A DNA stretch of 64,000 nt from Caballeronia sp. SBC1. GTDB taxonomy: Bacteria > Pseudomonadota > Gammaproteobacteria > Burkholderiales > Burkholderiaceae. This document shows positions 34,955 through 44,077 of the stretch, in pieces. The notes beneath the pieces are model-generated. The model searched no databases and was not told where the DNA came from. It saw only the letters and a list, made by a program, of their open reading frames with translations. The translations under genes were made by a program, and so were the position numbers. The stretch lies in NCBI RefSeq assembly GCF_011493005.1, contig NZ_CP049156.1:2232001-2296000 (forward strand). The letters are read 5' to 3'. Position 1 is the stretch's first letter, and the number at the start of each line of letters is the position of its first letter.

Positions 34955-37354
34955 ATGAGTACTTATGAAATGCTGGAACATTCACCTGCGCCGGCCAAGG
35001 ACGAAGAGTTCGTCCTGCGCGATCTGGTGCGGATGATTGTGGACCAGATCTGGTGGGTGCTGGGCATTGCGCTCAGCATCCTGCTGGCCGCCGTTCTGTA
35101 CGCGAAGATGTCAACGCCCGTCTACTCGGCGGATGCGCTGGTGCAGGTGGAGACACCGAACCCCAACGCACCCAACAGCTCCCAAGCCTCGGTTGCCGCA
35201 GCGCTGATGCCGACTGGCGGTTCGCTGCAAGCCGACGCCGAGATCGAGATTATCAAGAGCCGCGCGGTGATCGACCCGGTGGTCGAGCAATTCAAGCTGA
35301 ACTTCGGCACGTCTTCGAATGTCATGCCTGTGATTGGCCGGTTGACGTCGTTGTTCGCGCATAACGGCCATCCCCTTCCCGCGCTCTTCGGCTTCGATTC
35401 ATACGCCTGGGGTGGTGAAGAGTTCAAGGTGGATTCGGTGACCGTGCCGACCATCCTGCAGGATCAGCGTCTTACGTTGCGTGCGCTTGGCGAAGGCCGC
35501 TTCGAGTTGCTCGACGCAGAGAATCACGAACTGCTCAAAGGTGAGGCTGGAACTGTCGCAACGGGCAACGGCGTCACGCTGATGGTGAGCCAACTGGTTG
35601 CGCGTCCGGGCACCGAGTTCTTCGTCACGCGTGCTTCGCAGCTCGAAGCCGTGCAGGCCTTTGGTGCCGGCATGCAGGTCGGAGAGAAAGGTAAGGACAC
35701 CGGCATTGTGCAGATTTCGTATAGTGGCGCACAACCGATCTTCATTACGGAAGTGGCGAATGCAGTGGCTGCGTCTTATCTCAAGCAGCGTACGGAGCGT
35801 GCACAAGAAGAAGCGAACCGCATGCTGACCTTCCTGAACAACGAGCTGCCGCGAGTACGCGACGAATTGCGCGCCAGCGAGACCGCGTTGGCGCAATATC
35901 AGACCGCCGCCGGATCATTCCAGCCCACGCAGGAAGCGCAGACGTATCTGTCCGGCGGACTTGACTATGAACGCCAGATCGCCGCGCTGCGGATGCAGCG
36001 TGTACAACTACTGCAGCGCTTTACCGATGGTGCCGACGAAGTCCGTGCAATTGATGCGCAGCTCGCCGCGCTCAATGTAGAGAAGTCGCGCTTCGAGAAC
36101 CAGTTCAAGACGTTGCCGGGGTCCGAGCGTCAGGCTGTGTCGCTGCAACGGGAAGCGAAGGTTAACTCCGAAATCTATGTTGCCCTGCTGAACAAGACCC
36201 AGGAATTGTCGATCAGCCGTGCGGGGACGGTGGGCAATGTGCATATCATCGATATGGCGCTTGTACCGTCGCAGCCCGTCAAGCCGAAGGCCGCGTTGAT
36301 CATTGCCGCGGGCGGCTTGCTTGGGGTGATCGCGGGTGTTGTGTTTGCCTTTGTACGGCGTGCATTTTTTGCGGGTGTGGACGATCCGGATCTGGTTGAA
36401 CGCCGCTTTAACTTGCCGATCTTCGGCGCCATTCCGTTCAGTGCCGAGCAAGCCCGGCTTGATCGTGTGCGGCTTGATCGTCCGGTTGCACTGCCCTCCG
36501 CGAAGGCGACGGCGAATGGCACCAAGCGTTTGGGCACGCAGTCGGTAGGCGATGGATTGGGTTCAACGCTTGGTCTTTCTGCGAAAACGCCCGTGGCAAT
36601 GGCGCTTCAGAACGCGACCGTTTTGCCGGCTTCACGCAGTGCCACGCAGCCTTTGCTTTCAACGACGCATCCGTTCGATACATCGATTGAAGGACTTCGC
36701 GGGCTTAGGGCTACTCTGCAATTTGCGCTTGTCGATGCGCCTAACCGGGTGATTGCCATTACGAGTCCTGCGCCGTCCGATGGCAAGAGTTTCTTGTCTG
36801 CCAATCTTGCTGCGTTGCTCGCAGAGTCTGGCAAACGGGTGCTGCTTATCGATGCAGATCTGCGTCGTGGACGGCTGGCTCAATATCTCGGACGGTCTTC
36901 GCATGGCGGCCTGACTGAGCTGCTTACCGGGCAGACCGACTTCGAGATGGCTGCTCGTGAGACAGGCGTGCATGGGCTGCACTTCATTGGTTCGGGTGCT
37001 CATCCGCCTAACCCGTCAGAGATTCTGACTTCGGCTCGATTTGCTTCGCTGTTGCAGGCTTTTGAGAAGCAGTTTGACCTGGTCATTGTTGATACGCCGC
37101 CGTTGCTGGCGGTGCCGGATGCGGCTGTGATTGCGAGTTTGGCTGGGTCTACCGTGCTGGTAATGCGTTCGGGTGCTCACTCCGAAAAGAACATCGCTGA
37201 TTCGCTGAAGAAGCTTAAGCGGGCTCATGCAAGGGTCGTGGGTGGGGTGTTGAATGCCATGCCGGCCAAGAGCGGTGGACGTAAGGGGACTTATGATTAC
37301 GCATATGCCTATACGTATTCCAGCGATCCGCTCGCGGCCAACGTCAAGCATTGA
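34955..37354 (+). CDS. wzc: Polysaccharide co-polymerase / BY-kinase, Wzc family
   Basis: Wzc controls chain length and, through tyrosine autophosphorylation, assembly of the export complex. The ATG at 34955 has GGAG six bases upstream. Residues 20-55 hold the first membrane helix and Wzz domain start. The periplasmic coiled-coil region (about 280-430) precedes the second helix (ALIIAAGGLLGVIAGVVFAFV, about 445). The cytoplasmic kinase has Walker A SDGKSFLS (K611), Walker A' VLLIDADLRRGRL and Walker B VIVDTPP. The C-terminus carries an alternating tyrosine cluster, TYDYAYAYTYSS. Total length is 799 residues; it is equivalent to BceF. Confidence 0.94.
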   Translation: MSTYEMLEHSPAPAKDEEFVLRDLVRMIVDQIWWVLGIALSILLAAVLYAKMSTPVYSADALVQVETPNPNAPNSSQASVAAALMPTGGSLQADAEIEIIKSRAVIDPVVEQFKLNFGTSSNVMPVIGRLTSLFAHNGHPLPALFGFDSYAWGGEEFKVDSVTVPTILQDQRLTLRALGEGRFELLDAENHELLKGEAGTVATGNGVTLMVSQLVARPGTEFFVTRASQLEAVQAFGAGMQVGEKGKDTGIVQISYSGAQPIFITEVANAVAASYLKQRTERAQEEANRMLTFLNNELPRVRDELRASETALAQYQTAAGSFQPTQEAQTYLSGGLDYERQIAALRMQRVQLLQRFTDGADEVRAIDAQLAALNVEKSRFENQFKTLPGSERQAVSLQREAKVNSEIYVALLNKTQELSISRAGTVGNVHIIDMALVPSQPVKPKAALIIAAGGLLGVIAGVVFAFVRRAFFAGVDDPDLVERRFNLPIFGAIPFSAEQARLDRVRLDRPVALPSAKATANGTKRLGTQSVGDGLGSTLGLSAKTPVAMALQNATVLPASRSATQPLLSTTHPFDTSIEGLRGLRATLQFALVDAPNRVIAITSPAPSDGKSFLSANLAALLAESGKRVLLIDADLRRGRLAQYLGRSSHGGLTELLTGQTDFEMAARETGVHGLHFIGSGAHPPNPSEILTSARFASLLQAFEKQFDLVIVDTPPLLAVPDAAVIASLAGSTVLVMRSGAHSEKNIADSLKKLKRAHARVVGGVLNAMPAKSGGRKGTYDYAYAYTYSSDPLAANVKH

Positions 37355-37423
37355 AGATTTTTCGGGGGAGATGTTTTGCTTGTTGTGAGATGAGATAGCC
37401 AGTTAGGCTACCAGTGTTTTTTG

Positions 37424-37446
37424 ACGCCCGCGCAAGCGGGCGTTTT
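37424..37446 (+). terminator. Rho-independent terminator after wzc
   Basis: An 8-bp GC-rich stem (ACGCCCGC with GCGGGCGT, loop GCAA) is followed by TTT, 70 bases after the wzc stop. Confidence 0.75.
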
Positions 37447-37486
37447 GATTTGGTTTTTCATTCGCACTGGGTTCTTCGCTTGCACG

Positions 37487-37902
37487 AGGTTTTTCGCTTG
37501 CGCCGGTGGACGGGTTTGGGGTGCCGGCGGTTTCGGGCGTAGGGGTCGGGGTTGGTGCCGGGTTGCCAGGTTCTGGGGTTAGCGGTTGGGATTGGCGCTG
37601 GGGTGCTAGGTTCTAGGGTTAGCGGTCGGAGTCAATGCCGGGTTGCTGCTTTCGGCCTTAGTGGTCTGCTTAGGTTAGCTAATTTCTTTATCACTATTAG
37701 CCACTGTGCGTGGCGGCACGTCATTTCTTTGTCCAAAGCGACAAAGAAACGAAGCAAAGAAAACGCTTTCAAACCACCCTACCCTAAGTGTCCACAGCGT
37801 GCAGTTTCTATTCATAGGTGCCCCAAAAGCACGGTGCTCGCCAGAGCCACAGATGTTTGAACCCCTCCTTCTCGCGAATCCTGACACGAACACGCTTCGC
37901 CC
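37487..37902. repeat. Left arm of a long imperfect inverted repeat
   Basis: This arm of about 416 bases is the reverse complement of 38247-38605, with scattered mismatches. Shared words include AGGTTTTTCGC at the outer end, TATCACTATTAGCCACTG, TTTCTTTGTCCAAAGCGAC, CCCTAAGTGTCCACAGCGTG, GTGCCCCAAAAGCACGGTGC and CACGCTTCGCC at the inner end. It also contains a local 40-base duplication (AGGTTCTRGGGTTAGCGGT starting at 37568 and 37608), which makes it longer than the right arm. Open frames within it look spurious. Confidence 0.9.
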
Positions 37903-37995
37903 CCAACGCTCTCGGGCAAGCACCAGCTCCCGCAGAGATCAGCACGGCATCACGCGTATTTGTTGCTTCATTGCTTAACAAGTCGGTCACGGTCC

Positions 37996-38025
37996 GCACA
38001 GCACAGCACAGCACAGCACAGCACA
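37996..38025. repeat. Pentanucleotide tandem repeat (GCACA)6
   Basis: Six exact copies of GCACA lie in the spacer between the inverted-repeat arms. Such short arrays can change copy number by slippage. No gene is seen around it. Confidence 0.9.
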
Positions 38026-38246
38026 AAACCTAAGAGGCGCGTTTATTCTAGTAGTTATATTAATCATTTTTAATCTACGAGATTAGGCGGGCCTGCGGGG
38101 AATCGGGGGTATTAGGTCCACGAGGGAGATGTATGAAATGCGGGGAGTGAACTGCGCGGGGTGATAACTACGCGATTCGGGTCATTTCATGCAGGGGTTG
38201 TACGTGCGTAGCGCGGGATGCCCCTTGGGCAGGTTCAGTCACTGGT

Positions 38247-38605
38247 GGCGAAGCGTGTGGGTATCTGTGTTCGGAGAAAGAGGGGTTCACACATCCGTGG
38301 CTCTGGCGAGCACCGTGCTTTTGGGGCACCCATGAATGGGAACTGCACGCTGTGGACACTTAGGGTAGCGTGGTTTGAAAGCGTTTTCTTTGCTTCGTTT
38401 CTTTGTCGCTTTGGACAAAGAAATGACGCGCCGCCACGCGCAGTGGCTAATAGTGATAAAGAGAATATTCAACGCAAGCAGACCACGAACGCCGAAAGCA
38501 GCAACCCGGCGTTGACTCCGACCGCTAACTCCGGAACCTAGCAACCCGGCATAGCCCCCCGCGACCACCAAACCAAACACGTCCACCGGCGCGAGCGAAA
38601 AACCT
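38247..38605. repeat. Right arm of the long imperfect inverted repeat
   Basis: This is the reverse-complement partner of 37487-37902, lacking the 40-base internal duplication. The arms are separated by about 344 bases of comparatively AT-rich spacer that includes the GCACA array. The repeat fills the gap between wzc and the convergent GT4 gene. No transposase frame or terminal target duplication was found, so I do not call it a mobile element. Confidence 0.9.
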
Positions 38606-38628
38606 GGTGCCAACGAATAACCCCCGCC

Positions 38629-39801
38629 CTATGCGGCCTTGACATACGCCGTCGGCATAACACTCGTCAGTTCGCTTTCCCGGCTAGCACCGGCCTTGGG
38701 CATCGCGCTCAACACCTCAACAATAAACCGGCGACGGAAATCAGCAGCACCAAACCGCTCAGCATTCCTGCGGCACGCAGCAATCGTAAAGGCATGCGAG
38801 CAATCCTCGAATCGCTCCACCGCGTCACACAACGACGCCGGTGTCTGAGTCATGAAATGCAAACCCGTCGCCCCTGGCGATCCAAGCGGAACCACCGACT
38901 CCAGCGCACCGCCCTTGCCATAAGCAATCACAGGCGTACCACACGCCTGTGCTTCCACTATAGCAATGCCGAAATCCTCTTCCGCGGCATACACGAACGC
39001 CTTGGCACGTTGCATATGATCCTTCAAGACCTCAAACGACTGATACCCCAAAATACTCACATTAGGCGTCGCCTTCGAGCGCACCAGATCCATTTGCGGG
39101 CCGTCACCAATCACCACCAGCTTGCGATCGGGCATAGAAGCAAACGCCTCCACGATCATATCGATACGCTTGTAAGGCACCATCCGCGAAGCGGTCAAAT
39201 AGAAGTCGTCCTTCTTGTCGCCCACCTCGAATGCCTGGACATCAACCGGCGGTGCAATGACCGCCGCTTCACGCCTATAGCTCTTCATGATCCGGCGCGC
39301 CACGAACTGCGAATTCGCAATCATACGGTCCACGCCGTTAGCCGAGCGCGCGTCCCAGTTACGCAGGTAATGCAGCAACATGCGTGCAGCCCATGACCGC
39401 GGTCCACGCTCAAGACGCGCCTCACGCAAATACTGATGTTGCAGATCCCACGCATAACGAATGGGTGAATGCACATAGCTCACATGGGTCTGGTCAGGCC
39501 CGACGAGCACACCCTTCGCCACCGCATGCGAACTCGAGAGAACGAGGTCATAGCCCGACAGGTCGAACTGTTCGATAGCGAGCGGCATCAGCGGCAAATA
39601 CCCCCGATACTTTTTCTTCGCGTAGGGAAGCCCCTGAATAAAAGAGGTCTTCACTGGCTTGTTATGCACAATGGAGCGATCTTCGAGGAAGTCCACCAGA
39701 CTGAAGATATCTGCCTGCGGAAAGCACGCAATCATCTGCTCCAGCACCTTCTCCGCGCCGCCCGACACCACCAGCCAGTCGTGAACAATAGCCACTTTCA
39801 T
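38629..39801 (-). CDS. GT4 family glycosyltransferase
   Basis: This GT-B glycosyltransferase of 390 residues opens MKVAIVHDWLVVSGGAEKVLEQM (glycine-rich acceptor loop). It has DLVLSSSHAVAKGV and SYVHSPIRYAWD, FYLTASRMVPYKRIDMIVEAF at the start of the donor domain, and the EX7E region AAEEDFGIAIVEAQACGTPVIAYG. This form is typical of mannosyltransferases of the WbaZ kind, which would fit the GDP-mannose gene in the locus; that specificity is inference. It converges on wzc and diverges from the next GT4 gene. Confidence 0.92.
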   Translation of the reverse strand: MKVAIVHDWLVVSGGAEKVLEQMIACFPQADIFSLVDFLEDRSIVHNKPVKTSFIQGLPYAKKKYRGYLPLMPLAIEQFDLSGYDLVLSSSHAVAKGVLVGPDQTHVSYVHSPIRYAWDLQHQYLREARLERGPRSWAARMLLHYLRNWDARSANGVDRMIANSQFVARRIMKSYRREAAVIAPPVDVQAFEVGDKKDDFYLTASRMVPYKRIDMIVEAFASMPDRKLVVIGDGPQMDLVRSKATPNVSILGYQSFEVLKDHMQRAKAFVYAAEEDFGIAIVEAQACGTPVIAYGKGGALESVVPLGSPGATGLHFMTQTPASLCDAVERFEDCSHAFTIAACRRNAERFGAADFRRRFIVEVLSAMPKAGASRESELTSVMPTAYVKAA

Positions 39802-40003
39802 GATGAAACCCGTCTGCCGCAGCCTTTGCTGCCAATGAAGCGAGTTTAGAGATAGTCACTGCGCGCTTTCGTGCGCACGCCCACACACCTTGACCATCGC
39901 ATTGCGAATAATGAGCGCTGTGTCCGCTTGCCCACGATCGGTACCTTCATCAGCTCAGGGCTTGCCCATCGTTCATTCGACTTTTCGCACCGCCCTGTCA
40001 TCA

Positions 40004-41350
40004 ATGCCCACAAAATCCGCAGCCAGCTTATCAATTCCATCGACCACGCTGCTGCGTGATAAAGGCCCGGGATCGGCAGGCAACACGCGTGAATCCATTG
40101 CGCATCGCGCGGATACGGCCGCCGGGTCGTTATCGAAGACAGAGCCTCGCATCCTCTTCATCGACCAGAGCGGGCAGCTCGGCGGCGCCGAGATTTGCCT
40201 GCTGCCGCTCGCCATTCAATGCACCCGGCGCAGCGAAGTCTTGTTGCTATCGGATGGCCCCTTTCGCGAACGGCTCCAGGCTGAAGGCGTGCGGGTGTCG
40301 GTGGACACGGACGCACGTATATCGAACATCAAGAAGGACCGCATGCGGTTCGCCGCGCTTGGCGCATTGCCGGGTATCCTGCGCCAGATCCGCTCCATTG
40401 CAGCCCGCTCAAAGTCCTTCGATATCGTGTTCCTCAACACACAAAAGGCCTTGATTCTGGGCGCATTGGGCCGGGTACTCCACCGCAAGCCGACGGTCTG
40501 GCATGTGCACGACATCGTCTCGCGCGATCACTTCGGCCGCCTGCATCTGCTGCTGATCAAGTGGGCCGTGAAGATCGGCGTCGATCATCTGATCGCTAAT
40601 TCGCGGGCCTCCGCCGATGCGCTCATCGAACTCACCGGGCTGCCACCAAGCGCGGTGCCCGTCGTTCATAATGGCGTGGACATGGCGCGCTTTCGCGGCG
40701 ACACAATGCAAGCGGCCATGCCGATGGACCAGCGCCGTGCAGCGCGTGGGCTTCCCACGAACGCCTTTCTTGTCGGCTTGTTCGGCCGCTTCACCGCATG
40801 GAAGGGTCAGCATGTAGCGCTAGATGCGATTGCACGCGTGCCACACGCTCATCTTGTTCTTGTCGGCGATGCACTCTTCGGCGAGACCGACTATGCGCAG
40901 GGTCTAAGAGCGCAAGCGGAAGCGCTTGGGATTGAGGAGCGTGTGCACTTCGCGGGTTTTCAGCACGACGTAGCGTCATGGATGAACGTCATGGACGTGG
41001 TCGTGCATGCGTCCACGCAACCGGAACCGTTCGGCCTGGTGATCATTGAAGCGATGGCCGCAGGCAAACCCGTGATCGCCTCTAACGGAGGCGCGGTGCC
41101 GGAAATCCTGAGGGATCGCGAGAACGGGCTGATCGTCGAACCGGGCAATGCACCCAAGCTCGCGGATGCAATCAGCACGCTGCAGCGTGAACCCGAACTG
41201 GCAGTGCGTCTCGCTGCCCAGGGTCGTGCTGATGCCGGCCAGCACTTCTCGATCGAACGTTATCTGCGTCAGATGACGCGTGTACTTTTCGACATCGCAG
41301 CACCGGCGCCTAAAGCCGATAGCGATGTGAACCTGGCGAAGTATCACTAA
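40004..41350 (+). CDS. GT4 family glycosyltransferase
   Basis: This GT-B glycosyltransferase has ILFIDQSGQLGGAEICLLPL, HVHDIVSRDHFGRLHLL, VPVVHNGVDMARF, LFGRFTAWKGQHVALDAI and the EX7E donor region TQPEPFGLVIIEAMAAGKPVIAS. The N-terminus before about residue 48 is low-complexity. I use the ATG at 40004, about 448 residues, but no start here has a clear ribosome site; ATG 39911 is also in frame. It is the last polysaccharide gene on this side of the locus. Confidence 0.88.
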   Translation: MPTKSAASLSIPSTTLLRDKGPGSAGNTRESIAHRADTAAGSLSKTEPRILFIDQSGQLGGAEICLLPLAIQCTRRSEVLLLSDGPFRERLQAEGVRVSVDTDARISNIKKDRMRFAALGALPGILRQIRSIAARSKSFDIVFLNTQKALILGALGRVLHRKPTVWHVHDIVSRDHFGRLHLLLIKWAVKIGVDHLIANSRASADALIELTGLPPSAVPVVHNGVDMARFRGDTMQAAMPMDQRRAARGLPTNAFLVGLFGRFTAWKGQHVALDAIARVPHAHLVLVGDALFGETDYAQGLRAQAEALGIEERVHFAGFQHDVASWMNVMDVVVHASTQPEPFGLVIIEAMAAGKPVIASNGGAVPEILRDRENGLIVEPGNAPKLADAISTLQREPELAVRLAAQGRADAGQHFSIERYLRQMTRVLFDIAAPAPKADSDVNLAKYH

Positions 41351-41432
41351 ATTAACTGCTAATGTTAATGCTAAGGCAGAGACCGAAACAGACTCAAAGG
41401 AAAATTGAACCAAACGGTTAAAGATTGAAAAA

Positions 41433-41462
41433 TCCCGATATATGAAATGCCGGGCTTTTCTT
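41433..41462. terminator. Possible terminator between convergent genes
   Basis: A short CCCG/CGGG stem flanked by AAAAAT and CTTTTCTTC lies between the convergent GT4 gene and the small minus-strand gene. The stem is short, so this is tentative. Confidence 0.35.
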
Positions 41463-41486
41463 CGATAACCTGCTTGCCTGACTGCT

Positions 41487-41723
41487 TCAACGCTTGCTTA
41501 GATTGCGCGGCATGGCGAGTTGGATCTCGTACAGGGCGGCAAGCATGGCGAGGTAAGCGCGTTCACTTTCTGCTTCCTGGACCGACATTCCCTTGCAAGT
41601 CTGCGCACCCATGATCATGCCAAGGCACAACGCGTAGTTGCCTGCGAATGCGGTGGGTGATGGCTCTACGTGCTTGAGCCGCGTGTAAGACGCGTCGAGC
41701 GTCTTGCGAAGATTGGTTTGCAT
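41487..41723 (-). CDS. Small hypothetical protein (78 residues)
   Basis: I do not recognise a named family. The ATG at 41723 has GGGAG seven bases upstream, which supports translation. The product is mostly helical in appearance (RKTLDASYTRLKHV; ESERAYLAMLAALYEIQLAM), has two cysteines, no signal peptide and no membrane segment. It lies alone between the GT4 gene and rpiA. Confidence 0.6.
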   Translation of the reverse strand: MQTNLRKTLDASYTRLKHVEPSPTAFAGNYALCLGMIMGAQTCKGMSVQEAESERAYLAMLAALYEIQLAMPRNLSKR

Positions 41724-42045
41724 CGCCGAACTCCCTTAATTGTTAAGACCTTTGACGTCGCGCCCACGCATCAGCGGCTATACAAGCTATTACGCTTTCC
41801 AACGCAGACAGAATGTTCGCGGTCGCGCAATTGAGTGGGCTTAGAGCGGGTTGCTCTAGGGACTGGCTTATTTTGACTGACTGCCTGTTCTTCTCGATCG
41901 GAGATATCTTACTAAGCGCTTACTTTATAGAAACGGTCTGTTCAGGACATTTGCTTGTGAAGCCGCGAACGGGCCGGATTACTTGAAGAAAAAAAGCGCG
42001 GCAGGCCTGAAAACCTCCGCGCTATTTTAGAAGTTACCGCCGACC
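41724..42045. other. Gap holding the rpiA terminator
   Basis: This 322-base gap has no gene. It contains the upstream region of the small hypothetical gene and, at its right end, the terminator for rpiA. Confidence 0.5.
41985..42023 (-). terminator. Rho-independent terminator after rpiA
   Basis: On the minus strand a 7-bp stem (AGCGCGG with CCGCGCT) and 15-base loop is followed by TTTTTTTCTTC, 22 bases after the rpiA stop. Confidence 0.85.
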
Positions 42046-42741
42046 TTAGCGCGGCGTGTAATCGATCCGTTCCACACCGCCCGGGGTTCCAAGTAAACAT
42101 ACATTCGCGCCGCGCGCCGCGAACAATCCTACCGTCACCACGCCCGGCCACGCATTAAGTTGTGCTTCAAGCGCGAGCGGATCGGTGATCTTCAGCGTCT
42201 TCACGTCGATGATCTCGTTACCGTTGTCGGTGATAAACGGCGAACCATCCTGCTTCACCCGCAACACCGGAACACCGCCCAAGGCCGTGATGCGCCGGCC
42301 GATTGCCGTGCGTGCCATCGGCACGACTTCAATGGGTAACGGGAACGTACCAAGCACTTCGACGCGCTTGCTTGCGTCCGCGATGCAGACAAACACGTCC
42401 GCCACCGACGCCACGATCTTCTCGCGCGTAAGCGCCCCGCCGCCGCCCTTGATCATCGCGCCGTGGGGATCGATTTCGTCGGCGCCGTCCACATACACGG
42501 GCAACGATTCGATCTCGTTCAACTCCAGCACCTTGAAACCGTGCGCTTCGAGTCGAGCGGTAGTGGCAAGCGAGCTCGATACCGCCCCGCGATAACGCGA
42601 CTTCGTGCTGGCGATGGCATCGATAAAACAATTCGCCGTCGTGCCCGTGCCGACGCCGATCACCGCGCCTTCGGGTACGTTGGCGTGGACATAGGCAGCC
42701 GCTTCGGCGGCGACCAGTTGCTTCAGTTCGTCTTGGGTCAT
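42046..42741 (-). CDS. rpiA: Ribose-5-phosphate isomerase A
   Basis: RpiA interconverts ribose-5-phosphate and ribulose-5-phosphate in the pentose phosphate pathway. The 231-residue protein has [16 protein letters not shown] (phosphate loop), [25 protein letters not shown] carrying the catalytic Asp/Lys residues, and the GNEIIDVK segment near the C-terminus. It is a single gene with its own terminator. Confidence 0.97.
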   Translation of the reverse strand: MTQDELKQLVAAEAAAYVHANVPEGAVIGVGTGTTANCFIDAIASTKSRYRGAVSSSLATTARLEAHGFKVLELNEIESLPVYVDGADEIDPHGAMIKGGGGALTREKIVASVADVFVCIADASKRVEVLGTFPLPIEVVPMARTAIGRRITALGGVPVLRVKQDGSPFITDNGNEIIDVKTLKITDPLALEAQLNAWPGVVTVGLFAARGANVCLLGTPGGVERIDYTPR

Positions 42742-42829
42742 GGCGGGAGTGACAGCGTAAAAGGGGAAACCTCAATTCTAGCTGAGCGGAGCCATGCGGC
42801 GTTTTCGCGGCACTGGCAGCGGCGCCAGC

Positions 42830-43222
42830 TCAGACGTGCATGAAAAAACCGAGCGGATTATGCGTGCGCGCTACCGACGCAATGAACGCGAACACGACGA
42901 TTGCCAACAGGCCGAACACCGCTCGCGCGCCTTTCGTGCGAGCGCGTTTTAGCGCGAGCGTACCCAGCACGATATACACGATCAACCCGGCAATCTTCGC
43001 CGTCAGCCACGCCGCGTTCGGTCCAAAGCCAATGATTCCCACCAGCCCGATAGCGCTCAACAGCAGCAACGTATCCACGATATGCGGCACGATCTTCACC
43101 GCGCGGTTTTGCAACAGTGGGGACTCACGCAGCATCCAGATATAGCGAATGACAAAACCCAGGATGCTGAGCGCCGCGCAGGTCATATGCACGGAGCGCA
43201 GCGGCAGATAAAGATCGGACAT
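42830..43222 (-). CDS. SirB2 family membrane protein
   Basis: The 130-residue protein has four hydrophobic helices and starts MSDLYLPLRSVHMTCAALSILGFVIRY. HMTCAALS is near the SirB2 signature, and a second conserved region is KIVPHIVDTLLLLSAIGLV. The function of SirB2 proteins is not established. It lies 15 bases upstream of the amidase lipoprotein region on the same strand order (amidase upstream), so the two may be co-transcribed. Confidence 0.85.
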   Translation of the reverse strand: MSDLYLPLRSVHMTCAALSILGFVIRYIWMLRESPLLQNRAVKIVPHIVDTLLLLSAIGLVGIIGFGPNAAWLTAKIAGLIVYIVLGTLALKRARTKGARAVFGLLAIVVFAFIASVARTHNPLGFFMHV

Positions 43223-43237
43223 GGGCGTGAGCAGCCT

Positions 43238-44068
43238 TTAAGGGAAGTATTTATCGAGCAACGCGGCCGCGATTGCATCTGTTTCTGCATCGGGGTTGCC
43301 CGCGTAATCGGTGGGGCGGAAGTGCATCTGGAATGCGGCGATCACCTGGCGCGTCTTGTCGTCGAGCACGCCGTCGGTTGCGACGTCGTAGCCGTATCGC
43401 TGGAGTTTCTGCTGCAAGGCAGCCACGTCGACCAGCGACTTGGGATCGCGTCCGGCGAGATGCTGCGCCACCGTGGCGTCATCGGGCCACGCGCCAATAC
43501 CGTTATCGTAGAGCGTGCGCCAGGGGAATGCGGGGCCCGGATCGGTCTTGCGTTGAGGCGCGATATCGCTATGACCCACCACGCGCGTGGGGGGAATCTT
43601 GTAGCGCGTGACTATGTCTTTCGAGAGCTTCACGAGCGCATCGACCTGCGCCGGCGGATACGGTTGCCATGTGCGTCCCCGCGGTGTATCGATAGGACCC
43701 ACGTTGACGTTTTCAATGCCGATTGACGCGGCGTTCAACTCCGTCGTTCCCTGCCATTCACTTTGGCCCGCATGCCATGCACGCTCCGATTCCGGCACGA
43801 GCTGATAGACCACCGGCTCGCCGTTCTCGATGGGTGGATTATCGGGCAAGACGTAGTGCACGCTGACGTCGTCCCCAGTCAGGACTGCGAGCGATCGCGC
43901 TTCGTCGCCTCGCGTGTAATGCATGACGAGAAAGCGCACGCGTGAGTCGGCGCTGGTCGCGTGATAACGCGTGTCGGCAATGTAGGTACCGCGATTGATC
44001 TCGGTGCTGGAGCATGCTGCGAGCAGCGCGCAACACACACCGCAAATGACGGCGGAGCGAAATCGCAT
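43238..44068 (-). CDS. N-acetylmuramoyl-L-alanine amidase lipoprotein, AmiD-like
   Basis: This zinc amidase cleaves the bond between MurNAc and the stem peptide. The signal ends LLAAC (Cys19 lipidated), so it is probably anchored in the outer membrane. The Amidase_2 domain (about 45-185) contains the zinc ligand His50 in FLVMHYT and the VVGHSDIAPQRKTDPGPAFPW segment with the second His and the Asp ligand. A C-terminal PG_binding_1 domain (about 212-276) has LQQKLQRYGYDVATDGVLDD. Length is 276 residues, like E. coli AmiD. Confidence 0.93.
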   Translation of the reverse strand: MRFRSAVICGVCCALLAACSSTEINRGTYIADTRYHATSADSRVRFLVMHYTRGDEARSLAVLTGDDVSVHYVLPDNPPIENGEPVVYQLVPESERAWHAGQSEWQGTTELNAASIGIENVNVGPIDTPRGRTWQPYPPAQVDALVKLSKDIVTRYKIPPTRVVGHSDIAPQRKTDPGPAFPWRTLYDNGIGAWPDDATVAQHLAGRDPKSLVDVAALQQKLQRYGYDVATDGVLDDKTRQVIAAFQMHFRPTDYAGNPDAETDAIAAALLDKYFP

Positions 44069-44077
44069 GACGTGTGC

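Noticed and set aside
37996..38025. CRISPR-like array
   Set aside because: The unit is only five bases and has no spacers; it is a simple tandem repeat.
37487..38605. Insertion sequence or transposon
   Set aside because: There are inverted arms, but no transposase frame and no visible target-site duplication; frames inside the arms are repeat-derived and have no recognisable domain.
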